Shown here: piece by piece, positions 7,425 to 16,757 of the stretch | How the letters are laid out: each line of letters starts with the position of its first letter | Numbering within the stretch: position 1 is the stretch's first letter | Assembly: GCA_004151065.3 (NCBI GenBank) | Contig: NWUY0300002584.1 | Location: 15,080-32,173 of the forward strand | Direction of reading: 5' to 3' | Origin: Larix sibirica | Taxonomy: Eukaryota; Streptophyta; Pinopsida; Pinales; Pinaceae | Length of the DNA: 17,094 bases | Notes under the pieces: model-generated | The model's database searches: none | What the model saw: the letters and a program-made list of their open reading frames with translations, nothing else | Told to the model about the DNA's origin: nothing | Made by a program: the position numbers and the translations under genes

Positions 7425-7760
7425 ACAGCATCAGTATCATCACCGGATTTGGTTTGAAATTAATATACTTCTTCCTTTTGGCTTTTGGCTATTTCACTTA
7501 TGTATTAACATTATCAGTATCGGTATCGTCACCATCTTAAGATTTTGTTTGAAATTAATATTCTTTTTCCTTTTCTTTCGCTTTCGCTATTTCACTTAAT
7601 TAGAGTATTGATGCTGGTCCTTTGGACTCTCATAAGAATTAGCATTCTTCTTTCCTTTCTCTTAGCCTTTTGTCCATTTCATTTATTTAACATATTGAGG
7701 CTGATCCATTGGAATTTCATAATGGTAAGAGACTTTTCTTTTAACACATTGCATGTTATC
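7425..7760. repeat. Further degenerate repeats based on CAGTATC...TTGAAATTAATA...CTATTTCACTTA
   Basis: A unit of about 85 bp at 7427-7511 (CAGTATCATCACC, TTTGAAATTAATATAC, GGCTATTTCACTTA) repeats at about 7512-7600 with CAGTATCGGTATCGTCACC, TTTGAAATTAATATTC and CGCTATTTCACTTA. Looser relatives (TGATGCTGGTCCTTTGGA, then TGAGGCTGATCCATTGGA) continue to about 7760. The open frames through here are low in charged residues and look like by-products of T-rich repeats. Confidence 0.65.
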
Positions 7761-8009
7761 CTTTGGAATCTTGATTGTAGGGACTTTTTTTGCTTTTCAT
7801 GGCAAGGTTTCAATTATATTTTTACTAAAAATATTTATTGTAATCAGATTTATAAAGTAGATGGGCTATATGTACGAAAATAAAATCGAGTTATTATGAT
7901 TTAGTTCGGAGAAAATCGTATATTCAGACACAAATTTGTTAGAATTTGGGATAGAATTTTTAGAATCTCAAATAACAGTATTAATCCTGCATAATTTGGA
8001 TGCCCTGGN

Positions 8010-9268
8010 TACTGAGTATGAATTCAACCAAAGTTGTATGGGATATGACTCCTCTTTAGAATTGGAGAGGAGGAAAAACACGAGTCCAACATCTCAAAAT
8101 GTTTGAATTTATAACATTGGCTCAAATTCCAAATGATAAGAGAAAGAAGGTGGATGTAAAGAGTCATGCTTGTATTATGGAAAGCTACTTTAAAGAGTCA
8201 AAATCCTACATGTTTTCAATTTATCAAACATGAAGTTATTTTTAGGAGGGATGTTGCCTTTGATGGGTAGACACATATTGAGTCTATTAAACTCTTTTGG
8301 ATTATTAAGCAATGACCTATTTGAAATATTGAAGAATTTCGGATCGACTAACTATTACACAAAGTTAATTGGCATGTCAATTGTCTTGTTGATTGGAAAA
8401 ATCGACTTGCTAACAAACCTAACTTGCAGTTGACTTTCTACAATAGAATCGTCTACAAACAATGGAGTACACGATTGTTTCATTGTGAATTCTCATAGCA
8501 ATATTGATGTAGGAACTCCTACAAGGGAGATTCATCTTCCTTGATGGAAACTAAAACCATTGAAGCCACTGATGTGGATGTAGGAATGTAAATGACTCAA
8601 GGAAGAAAAAAGGACATAAACAAAATGGTAGTGTAAACGGAAAGTGTGTTATTAGAAAATGATGATTATACATATTCAAATGAACATGGTACACTTGAAT
8701 GGAAGAATGATATGGATGGAGGGTATAATTTATTGATGAAGAACAAAACTTGAGACTTGGTTCCACAACCACAAGGAAAAATTGTGGTGAAATGTTGATG
8801 GTTCTATAAGACAATATTCATGTTTGAAGGTGCTACTGAGAGGCACAAGGCTTGATTGTTATCAAAACATTTCCATTGGCATGAACGCATTGACTACACC
8901 AAGACCTTTGGCCCAGTTGGAAAGATGAATTATATTCAATTAATTATTTCACTTTCAAATTCTTTCTTACATGTTGATCTCACTAAGGATATTTATATGG
9001 AGCAACCCCCAGGCTTTGAGAAGGATGGTAGTCTTGTGTGTTGACAAAAGAAAGCCTTACAAGGTTTGAAATATGTTAAGACAAAATTAGTTATCTCTTT
9101 CTCAATTTTGGTTTGAAGCAGTGTGAATTAGATCACTATATTTATGGTCTACATGCGCATGATGATATGCTAATTGTTGCACTATACGTGGATGATTTAG
9201 TCATTATTGGACATAGTGTTGACTTAATTTGGGGTTTGAATAAACAACTAGAATATACATTCTTTTGA
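8010..9268 (+). pseudogene. Ty1/copia retrotransposon relic: integrase C-terminal region and reverse transcriptase
   Basis: Integrase-side motifs come first: NSTKVVWDMTP (8015-8053), NWRGGKTRVQHLKMF, QIPNDKRKKVDVK and, after a +1 frame change, KHEVIFRRDVAFDG (8226-8267). Reverse transcriptase follows from 8697: an LVPQPQGKIVVK segment, then ERHKA, ERIDYTKTFGPVGKM, DIYMEQPPGFEKDG, KKALQGLKY and, in another frame, LIVALYVDDLVIIGHS with the YVDD catalytic box at 9185-9196. Integrase before reverse transcriptase is the copia order. Breaks include TGA stops at 8751, 8796, 8853 and about 9042, frame changes, and a deletion that removed the first catalytic Asp segment just before HVDLTKDIYM. No gag, protease, RNase H or LTR was recognised nearby, so only an internal fragment remains. 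It cannot be active. Confidence 0.88.
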
Positions 9269-10659
9269 CAAGGGTAAATGATGTTTGTCTTTGTAACCAC
9301 ATACCTTGGTCCCCTATAATGTAAGTGTCATTTGGAATGGGCATGGATTTGATGTTAGTAAATGAGTGACCTTCTTATGCCAATGAAAGTCCAACCTAGG
9401 ATTTTCTTAACAATACAGGAATGAAGCAACAATGCAATGGGGTATGAACTAGGGTGAAACATGGAAAATCTTCACCTATACCATGAGATATTTTTAATTT
9501 ATGTATCCCATCTTCAAAGTATTTTGTTAGTCGAGCTCGATTCAAACACGATGGCATGCTTAAATCTGACTCAACATGATGGAACAAGCTCTACACTCAA
9601 GGGGCAAGAAACATATTAGGTATTAGTTAAAAATATTAAATACTAAAATCTACGAGTCTTTACTCCACATTGCTTTGTAAATTCAAGTTTGCTTAGATAT
9701 AGTATGTGCCTAACGTCTACCTAAGTTTTGATGAAGGCGTAAAAAATTTTCAATTTTCACATTCTGTTTCTTGACTTAACGAACTCGAGTTGACTTTTGA
9801 TTTTAATCAAGTTTGATTTACTTCCACTATGATTGGTTTAAATATTTATTTTGACCCTTAATAAGGAGGAGTAAGAAGAACATAAAACTTTTTTTTTCAT
9901 ATGATTGTGCAACCTTTGTATTCCAAACCTATTTCCCTATATACAACATTGCCATGACTATCGTTATTATAGTTTGTAGGTTTCGCCTCGATATTCCCAC
10001 TTCACACGTAAATTCATATACAAACTATACACTGAGTTTCTGCTACACATGCTAATATATATTCTCATTTTTTAGTTCTCCCACATTGTTTGTCGATACG
10101 ACTTGAAAAAGTTTTAGTGTGGAATTTTTCAAGGACTTTTCCTTTTCTATTTTACAATGGTAAACAATAAAGGAATTATACTATTGCCTCCTAGAACCAT
10201 GTAATTCCATTTACCACACCAACACCATGTAGGGTTGATTTAGCATGACTTTTTGAGGCATAGGATTTTGGATTGTGTGTTACTGCTACTTGTGAACCCA
10301 ATAAGAGGAAAAAAAAAAGAAAATATAAATGATGAACATGCAAGGGCCTCGAAGTAGAGAAGGGCGCTCAAGCAAAGGAAAGTAAAAAAAAAAGATAAAA
10401 AGATACAATCAACTATTTTTTAAAACTGAAACAGATATAATATTTTTATATTAAAACTGCCTGAGGAGAATTGACCAAAAATATACATAAGAGCAAATTC
10501 AAAATATACAAAATGTTGAATGATAGCAGCGCAAAATTTCTCCTTCTTATACCTCTATAAATCTATGCATGTCACCTTCACAAAATACCAACAACTATAA
10601 ATCTTTATGTATTATCCTAACAGTCTATTATAAGTAGAAAACATATAACAAGAAACAAT
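9269..10659. other. AT-rich stretch without recognisable gene
   Basis: No continuation of the copia reading frame could be followed beyond 9268. The 63-codon minus-strand frame at 9396-9587 has no family features. Poly(T) and poly(A) tracts occur near 9890, 10311 and 10386. I see no RNA gene and no element ends. Confidence 0.5.
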
Positions 10660-11282
10660 TTATATAAACTCATTGCCACTGTGGCCTTTTTGCAGTTGTT
10701 GATCTTTGTGCAGTTCACTGGAGCTAGAAATTTCCATTGCAACTATGCCCGACTATTGAACCGAGTCCTCTTCCATATGCTTGGAACCCGCTGATTGTAC
10801 CTTTGCAGATTGAGCATCTTTAGACATCCCCAAGGGTATTTTGAAATGAATTTTAGATTCATTAATTAACTTTGCAATTTGCTTCCCTTGTTCAGCAACC
10901 ATGGTCTCAAGAATCCTCTATTTTCATCCTGTATGGCCATCTGAGATTTAATGTTTTGAATAGTCCCTTGCAACCCATCAATCCTCGAGCTAAGAAGGCT
11001 CATCATCTTCATTATATTCGTTGTGTGTCCCTGTTCATCCCCTCCCACAACACCCCAACTTGCATGATTCAAATCTAGAGAAGGGTGTGAATAGATCCAT
11101 TCTCGATGGAAAAATCCTCTATTATGCACAACAAAATGACCATCGCCAGGACCAAAAATAAAACTTATAGACTTCTCATAGTTATCGAAAACACAACCAA
11201 TGCCCCGATTGGAATAAGAGAAAAGGATATGGAGCCACTTACCAGGGGTCCCTGAACAAATGGAGAAGGTCGTCGTATCCAT
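10660..11282 (-). pseudogene. Unrecognised coding-like stretch with helical region, frameshifted
   Basis: An ATG-initiated minus-strand frame runs from 11282 to 10866. Its second half looks like real protein: TTNIMKMMSLLSSRIDGLQ, then TIQNIKSQMAIQDENRG, with heptad-like spacing suggesting a coiled coil. Near 10910-10925 a frame change lets the pattern continue as ILETMVAEQGKQIAKLINES, then IPLGMSKDAQSAKV, a TAG at 10753-10755, and on to a TAA at 10660-10662. The charge and residue mix across the change argue for one former ORF. A coiled coil followed by a polar tail would fit a gag-like or LINE ORF1 protein, but I do not recognise the family and could not find a partner reverse transcriptase on this strand. 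The N-terminal part (SGTPGKWLHILFSY...) is less convincing and may be out of frame. Confidence 0.4.
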
Positions 11283-11846
11283 GCCGAGAAACCTAGGAGA
11301 AACCTTTATTTATGTCTTTGACCTAGAGCAAAACCATCAACTCGAGCCAGAATAATCCCACCTATGCCACGATAAAGTTGTAAGGATGCCATAAAAGGAA
11401 TAATAACAGATAGAATAAATAAGTTGTGGATGGAGCTTGAAGCATGGGGGAGTGTTAAGGCTCCCTCTTATGCAACATACTCGCAAGGATATGCCACACA
11501 CGATGGATCCTTCTTGAATTTCTCCTTGTTGTCATTTCCAAGGGAGATTAAATGATTCATTAATTAATTGGATTTACCTCCACCCATAATTAAACTAAGA
11601 GAGCCACCTTTTTTTGGGAAGGCCTCCATTTTGAACTAAAATCCCACTATACAACTTGGTTACCTCGCTATCTAATTGATCAACTAGTGAGTTATTATGT
11701 CGAGGAATGTGCAAGAACTTAACATCATAGATTTGATTAAGATGTTAAAATATCCACTTATAAATTCTTGAGAAAATCTGACAGCTCTTGTCCTTATGCT
11801 TTGAACAAAGCTTTTACAATAACGTGTAAAAAATATTCGTCATTAA

Positions 11847-12106
11847 AGATTTTTGTTTGTTTGTTTGTTAGAAATGCTCATCACTCGGGGCCAGTGCATT
11901 TCAACCATTGGCTAAGAAATGACAACCCAGGGGCATCTAAGCCGTCAAAATCACCCGGGGATCGCACCCGTCCCAGGCCACACCAACCCTTAACATAGCT
12001 GAATTTTTTGGTGTCTCCAACTAAGTCATCCCCAAGGGTATTGAACTCGGGTAGCCTTGCAAACGAAACCCACACCTTAACTGAGTGAGCTAGCAGGAAT
12101 TGACCC
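11847..12106 (-). mobile_element. tRNA-derived SINE
   Basis: Read on the minus strand, the element starts near 12100 with CCTGCTAGCTCACTCAGTTAAGG, which contains a tRNA-like box A (complement at 12075-12092). It continues to CGAGTTCAATACCC, a box B (complement at 12036-12048), at the spacing expected for an internal RNA polymerase III promoter. A second box-B-like phrase, GGGTGCGATCCCCGGG (complement at 11953-11968), lies in the body. The element ends in a simple (AAAC)n tail seen on the plus strand as TTTGTTTGTTTGTTTG at about 11850-11868. Length is about 255 bp, normal for plant SINEs. No convincing target-site duplication was found. It does not fold as a true tRNA, because the acceptor stem is not paired. 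Confidence 0.75.
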
Positions 12107-12153
12107 CTTTTGCAAATGTATTGATCACCCTCTTGTAAATGTAATGTTTTATT

Positions 12154-12187
12154 ATGTCCCCGACATATAGTATTCGGTCGGGGACAT
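12154..12187. repeat. Perfect 11-bp hairpin
   Basis: ATGTCCCCGAC (12154-12164) is the exact reverse complement of GTCGGGGACAT (12177-12187), with a 12-nt loop. The stem is GC-rich in AT-rich surroundings and is followed by GGGGGAG and a T-run. It lies about 50 bp beyond the SINE 5' end. It could be an element terminus or a structured RNA; nothing decides between these. Confidence 0.7.
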
Positions 12188-12572
12188 TATTTTGGGGGAG
12201 GTTTTTAGATTTTTAAAAAACCTATAGTTAAAACATAGGAAAATTATTTTATTTTATTTTTTTTTTGAACAATTTTCCGGGATGTGATTTGTTGGTTGAG
12301 GTTGACATCTGCCTCGTAATTTGTTGCCCACCACGGGGTGGCGAGCATACATAGTGCAGTTTAAATGCGTTTATTGTTTCGCCGGACGCAGACATAACCC
12401 TCATAATCTATTGCCCAGGGCACGACTGCGTGGTGGCGTCAATGTTTCCCGCGGCAAGTGTGTTGCATGTAGGGTTTTAATTTCGTTTTTAATTTGACCG
12501 GGACAGGACGCCTCGATCCTCAACGCCTAGGACGCGGCTGCGGTGCGGTGCAGTGGTGCAATTGCATGTAGT

Positions 12573-12591
12573 GCACCAGCTGGGCTGGTGC
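12573..12591. repeat. Compact GC-rich hairpin (8-bp stem, 3-nt loop)
   Basis: GCACCAGC (12573-12580) pairs with GCTGGTGC (12584-12591) around TGG. It sits in a GC-richer stretch (12300-12600) with many CpG sites, unlike the AT-rich DNA around it. Confidence 0.6.
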
Positions 12592-12837
12592 TGTCACTAG
12601 CATTAAACACTTTACTGAGTGTCGTAACACTTTTCTTGTACCATTTTATCATTGGGCCTTCGCATATGTAGCTCATCTGGATGAGTAGGTTGTATTTGGA
12701 AGGGTTCTTCAACATTCTAGATGCATGAGGGTTTGAGAGTTTTTAGTTGGGTCGATGCTACGAAAAAGGGGGCTGGCAGTGGAGATCCGAGAAAAAAAAA
12801 CTCAGACTACTGCTGGTTCCTGTTTTCTTTTCGCGGC

Positions 12838-13385
12838 TGCTCCTAGGTGGAATTAGTGTCCAGTTGGTTTCACTGGATTCTATTCGTTGTGTTTGCTGTG
12901 CTCGTTTGTCTTTTCTTTTGCCGGGTGCTGCTAGGCAAGAGTAGTGTCTTCTTCGTTTTGCTGGGTTGTCTTCATTTGCTGCTGTTTTCGTGGCCGGTTC
13001 CTGGTTGTTAGCCGGTTTGGTGGCTGTTCGAGGTGCGACTGCTGTGGATATTAAAGCGGTTCAAAATTTGTCCATTGAGAGTTGGGGGAGTGAGGCTTTA
13101 GCCTCTTTCCATAACATTATGTCATTCGACCTTCACTTGGGTGCTCGAGGCCGGAACTGGTGTCCGGTTGGTTTCCCTGGATTCTGTTTATCGTGTTTGC
13201 TGTGCTCGTCCGTCTTTTCTTTTGGTGGGTGCTGTTGGGCGGAAGTGGTGTCTTGTTTGTTTTTCTGGGTTGTGTTCGTTTGCCGCTGTCTGTGTGCGGG
13301 CGTCCAGGTTTTTGCTTGGTGGCGGCTTTCTGGTTGTTTTCCAGTTCGGTGGCTATTCAACGTGCGACTGCTGTGGATTTTCATC
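12838..13385. repeat. Large direct duplication in an A-poor, G/T-rich segment
   Basis: Copy 1 (about 12838-13057) and copy 2 (about 13142-13385) share long matching stretches: GTCC(A/G)GTTGGTTTC-CTGGATTCT, GTGTTTGCTGTGCTCGT and GTGCGACTGCTGTGGAT. The offset is 304 bp at the left and 329 bp at the right, because copy 2 is longer inside. The plus strand is poor in A, which removes stop codons and opens several overlapping frames at once; their translations (Cys, Phe, Trp, Val and Leu rich) have no family features. I therefore annotate repeat, not protein. Confidence 0.75.
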
Positions 13386-13485
13386 AAGTTTCTCCTCCGT
13401 TGAAAAGGTTAAGGTACTCTTCTTATTGAGGTGGGTAGTGTTTATTTTCCTATGCAACTTCTGGCCTGCAAACTAGTTCTTCAGC

Positions 13486-14939
13486 TAGATTTATGTTGGG
13501 TCAAATTTGATTTCAGTACCATATTTCATGGTTCGATTATATGTTGTTGCAGTTGTTTTTTTTTATAAATACTTGGCAAATCCTTTTAACCGATTGTTTA
13601 TACAACCGACTTTTATTTTTCCTCTCTATTGTATATTGTTATTCAATTTTTAGCCTTGATTAGTCCATATTTATCATCAATTATCTCATTTCAATTTACT
13701 ATTTTAAATTTAATAGTCTTTTTATATGTGCCTAGGTTTTTTTTACAACCTTCTGCTTTGAAATGGCATACCGTCTTGTTATCATTGCATTGTTTTATAT
13801 TTCTAGTTGGGATTTGTAATAGAGAAACATTTACTCGATTTCGAGGAAAATAGAATTTAAACCTAATCTATGTTGTGTGTGGAAGCAACTTAATATTTGC
13901 AAATGTCATTTCAGTTTGTTGGGGTCTTTGTGTGCATCAAACAACAATGCGTTCAGCAATGTCTTTCGTTTGGATATGGACTTTTTTTTTTTGAACTTGG
14001 GATTCCCGTTAAATTCATGGTCTGCATTGCCACAACATACGTATTGTTTATGTCCAGGCTTGCTAGGGTGCATGTTCAAAGTTTAGGGATTGGTGTTGGA
14101 ACAGAGGTATCCGCTTTCTGTTCCGGAAACAAAGACAAAGGCCACATTACTGTTGAAACAGAGATAGCGGATTTGTTTCTCAAGCAACACGTGTTTTCAA
14201 ATGCATGTGTAACGCTGATTGCTAAATCGATTAAAATAAATAATTATCAATCGATGAATTCCTACGCTTCTTGCTAAATTTTTTAATAGGAATCAAGTCC
14301 CATTTTGCGGTCATCTTATACGTGGCTTCCATGTGAGGTTAAAATGGATGAGTGCGCAAGAATGAGCCTTGTTCAAGGCTCCCCTTTTTAATACATCCTT
14401 TAAGCAATCATATCACCCCTCCTTGTTAAAATCATAAATCGAATCTTTATTAAAGTATTTTTTTACGTGTAACTTCAAAGTCAAGGGGTTGGTGCTGAAG
14501 CCTCCAGNTTTAAGTTGAGGGATGCCTGATTTTTTAGTTTTCTATTGCATCTAACGTGCCAAAAGTGACCCTCATTAGCTTGCACATGCCCATACTATAC
14601 TTAAAACATTGATATAAAACTACAATGAATATGGATACTTTCATAAATTAATAGGTAAACATAATTTGAGGTGATCATCTAAGAATATAAAGGTTTATAA
14701 TTCCCATGATAGTTGTTTATACAAAACATCTTCAATTCTCCAAGGAAATGGATTACCAAGTGCTTGATTTGTCATAATCAACCCAAAAAAGACTTCATTA
14801 GCAGAACCTTAACTAGCTAAGGAGTATTGAACCTTTTGTCGGCACCAAGCCAATAAGGTCCTTCAAGACAACCTATTTTGAAGGTTTAAAATTTCAATAA
14901 TGATTGTATGTAAAACTAATGGGAATGACTAAATTTTAG
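13486..14939. other. Stretch without recognisable gene
   Basis: AT-rich DNA with T-runs (for example T11 near 13982) and one N at 14508. The 126-codon frame at 13897-14277 begins at a weak position, and its translation shows no motif or family pattern that I recognise. No RNA gene or element end was seen. Confidence 0.45.
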
Positions 14940-15498
14940 CATATTCATATGACTATATTTCCATCTAATCGAACGAGGGAACTTTCTATGTGAATTCCAT
15001 GTCTCATGTATGATATTTCATTGGTTTATTTGGTTCAAAATCAATTGGGATCCTTTGTACTGGACCTCCTGCTTAAATAATGCTAAAGATATAGCTTGTG
15101 CCTTGGCCCACTTGTACCACGTACCCAAATTATATCATGGTAAAACCTCAATTCTACCAATGTTCTACCATGAGGGGATTTTGAAGCTTGTATTACAAAC
15201 TATGGACTTACAATGTTCGACACTCGGAAATCTGAGGACACAGCCGTCTTATTCTACAAGTTGGCCCCTGATTGTATCAAATCTAATAAGATAATGGGAC
15301 CCATATCATATGTCTAGAACTTTGGAGTATTGCTACATGAGCTTCTTACAAGAAATATCCCATCACAGCCCATCCTTAGTGGACAAGCCATGGAGATACA
15401 AAAAATGGGTTCATTATGTTCGAGCAGAAGAACTTGAATCGGGTGTTACTGGTGGTTCTTTCTCGTCATGGAGCAAACATGGATTTTATTATCTATGA
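14940..15498 (+). pseudogene. Receptor-like protein kinase pseudogene (kinase domain fragment)
   Basis: Across three frames the stretch reads as the middle of a plant receptor-like kinase domain. From 14987 it gives YVNSMSHV, a stop, then FIGLFGSK, like the hinge and helix D (Y-E-F-M-S-H-G-S-L). INWDP and AKDIACALAHLYH follow, like helix E, then PKLYHGKTSIL, like the catalytic loop H-G/R-D-I-K-T-S-N-I-L but missing the catalytic Asp and its neighbour. HEGILKL leads where DFG should be; DFG is lost. At 15312-15437 another frame gives SYV, a stop, then NFGVLLHELLTRNIPSQP, matching subdomain IX and the following helix. The frame at 15310-15498 ends with WVHYVRAEELESG, like the segment between subdomains X and XI. 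With stops, frame changes and lost catalytic residues it is dead. Ectodomain, membrane span and N-lobe were not found in the window. Confidence 0.72.
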
Positions 15499-16259
15499 TT
15501 CGGATTGAAATATAGCACAAATAGAATCGTTGATATTCCTGCAAATCAGAGCTACCGTAGGTGGAATATTTAGCAAAAGTAAAATACAAAGTCAAGCTTG
15601 TGATCATTTTCAAGTATGGCGCACACGAAAGCGAAGTATGTAATCAAGCGGGGAATTTGTCTGTTTTATAATAATAAAGAGGAGCTCGTACACTATAGTC
15701 TGTCGCTCCACGTGAAGTTGGGTTGTTGTCTGGTTTTGAATTCAATGTTCATATCGCGTGGAACCTAGCAAATTTTTAAATAAAAATAATAGAAAGTTGA
15801 TTATGTATGAAGGGAACTCCAATCTTAGTGTCAATCTTAGTGTCCCTTCTAGGAAATTATTAGAAATTAACTCGACATCACATAGCCTGAAATATGGATG
15901 CATTTTCATAAGCAAAGGACAAGGAATTAGTGTCCCCCTCCATTCCTTACTTTTATGTCCATTGCGTACTTCTTTTATGCCATACCATTTGCAATGGAGT
16001 TAATATTCAAGGTGATACGAGGTGCTTTTCAAGGTGATACGAGGTGCTTTGCTTTAGTGTGGGGCGGCCCAGTTATTATGGTTTGGTTATAGCATAATCT
16101 CTGCAATTTGGTTATGTTAAATTGTGTTTTAGTAACAATTTGTGGATAAGGTGAATGTTAGTGTTCAAAATGGTTAAAGGAGACTTCACATTGTATATTC
16201 TTTAGTATTTATGGCATAGTGTAGAAGCAAACAATGTGTAACCTGTCACATAGTTAAGT
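15499..16259. other. Stretch without recognisable gene, two short tandem repeats
   Basis: AATCTTAGTGTC is doubled at about 15821-15846. The 81-codon frame at 15758-16003 starts at a weak position and shows no motif. No RNA gene was recognised. Confidence 0.45.
16008..16051. repeat. 22-bp tandem duplication
   Basis: CAAGGTGATACGAGGTGCTT plus two bases occurs at 16008-16029 and 16030-16051, identical apart from the last base. It is a recent slippage-type duplication. Confidence 0.85.
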
Positions 16260-16757
16260 TTGAAGACATATGCAAGTCCTAGTGAGAGGCATGGCAGAGA
16301 TCTAGAGAGACCTGTTGAAAGCAATCCTACATTGGAGTTCTTAGTAGTTTACATGGGAGAACACCTTATAAATCAATTCCCAAGAGTGAGTGAAGCATGC
16401 AATTGGAGAAGGAATCACACCAATGTCCTAAGGGAGCTGGAGAACATACTAAAGAACCACATGAAAGCTCAGGAATCAAATTATTTATTAGTAATTGAGT
16501 AATTTGGGGCAGTGGCAATGAGGGTTAAGAACATAGACCAATCCTTGTGTATTGTTGCATTAGGAAATGAATATTCTCTTCGAGTCCTTTAGTTACCCAC
16601 ACTTCCTGAAGTTAAACAAGTGGGCAATTTGGAAGCAATAGTGAAAGGCAATCATCAAAAAGCCCACTCAAATATGAAAAGAGACCACCCAAGTTCAACC
16701 AAAAATTTGCAAGTTCTTAAAAGGTTTTACATTGAACAACATTTTAAAATTTTATAA
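16260..16757 (+). pseudogene. Possible degenerate coding frame, unrecognised
   Basis: One plus-strand frame stays open with a protein-like residue mix over about 165 codons, broken only by TAA at 16500-16502 and one TAG near 16590. Pieces include ERHGRDLERPVESNPTLEFL, CNWRRNHTNVLRELENILKN, VAMRVKNIDQSLCIVALGNE and LPEVKQVGNLEAIVKGN. Charged and helical segments before and after the stops suggest a former single ORF. It has no ATG at the apparent start and I recognise no family. It could be part of an element's gag-like protein or a chance frame. Confidence 0.3.

Noticed and set aside
7545-7883. 112-codon hydrophobic ORF
   Set aside because: Leu/Phe/Ile-rich translation of T-rich degenerate repeats, with no motif and a non-ATG start.
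8551-8814. 87-codon minus-strand ORF
   Set aside because: Antisense to the copia reverse transcriptase start, which has clear family motifs on the plus strand.
6840-9600. LTR pair flanking the copia relic
   Set aside because: No direct repeats with TG...CA ends were found on both sides of the integrase/reverse transcriptase region; the repeats to the left are tandem arrays of other kinds.
11768-12075. ORFs on both strands across the SINE
   Set aside because: They lie within or overlap the tRNA-derived element, whose box A, box B and (AAAC)n tail explain the sequence.
12036-12106. Functional tRNA gene
   Set aside because: Boxes A and B are present, but the acceptor stem does not pair and the element continues to an (AAAC)n tail, so it is a SINE.
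12966-13476. Several overlapping plus-strand ORFs of 84-145 codons rich in Cys, Trp, Phe and Val, resembling membrane proteins
   Set aside because: Three frames are open at once because the strand is poor in A. The sequence is a diverged duplication whose internal indels change frame, and no motif is shared between the two copies.
13897-14277. 126-codon plus-strand ORF as a gene
   Set aside because: It has no recognisable motif, a poly(T)-encoded Phe run in the middle and an AT-rich setting. It could be chance.
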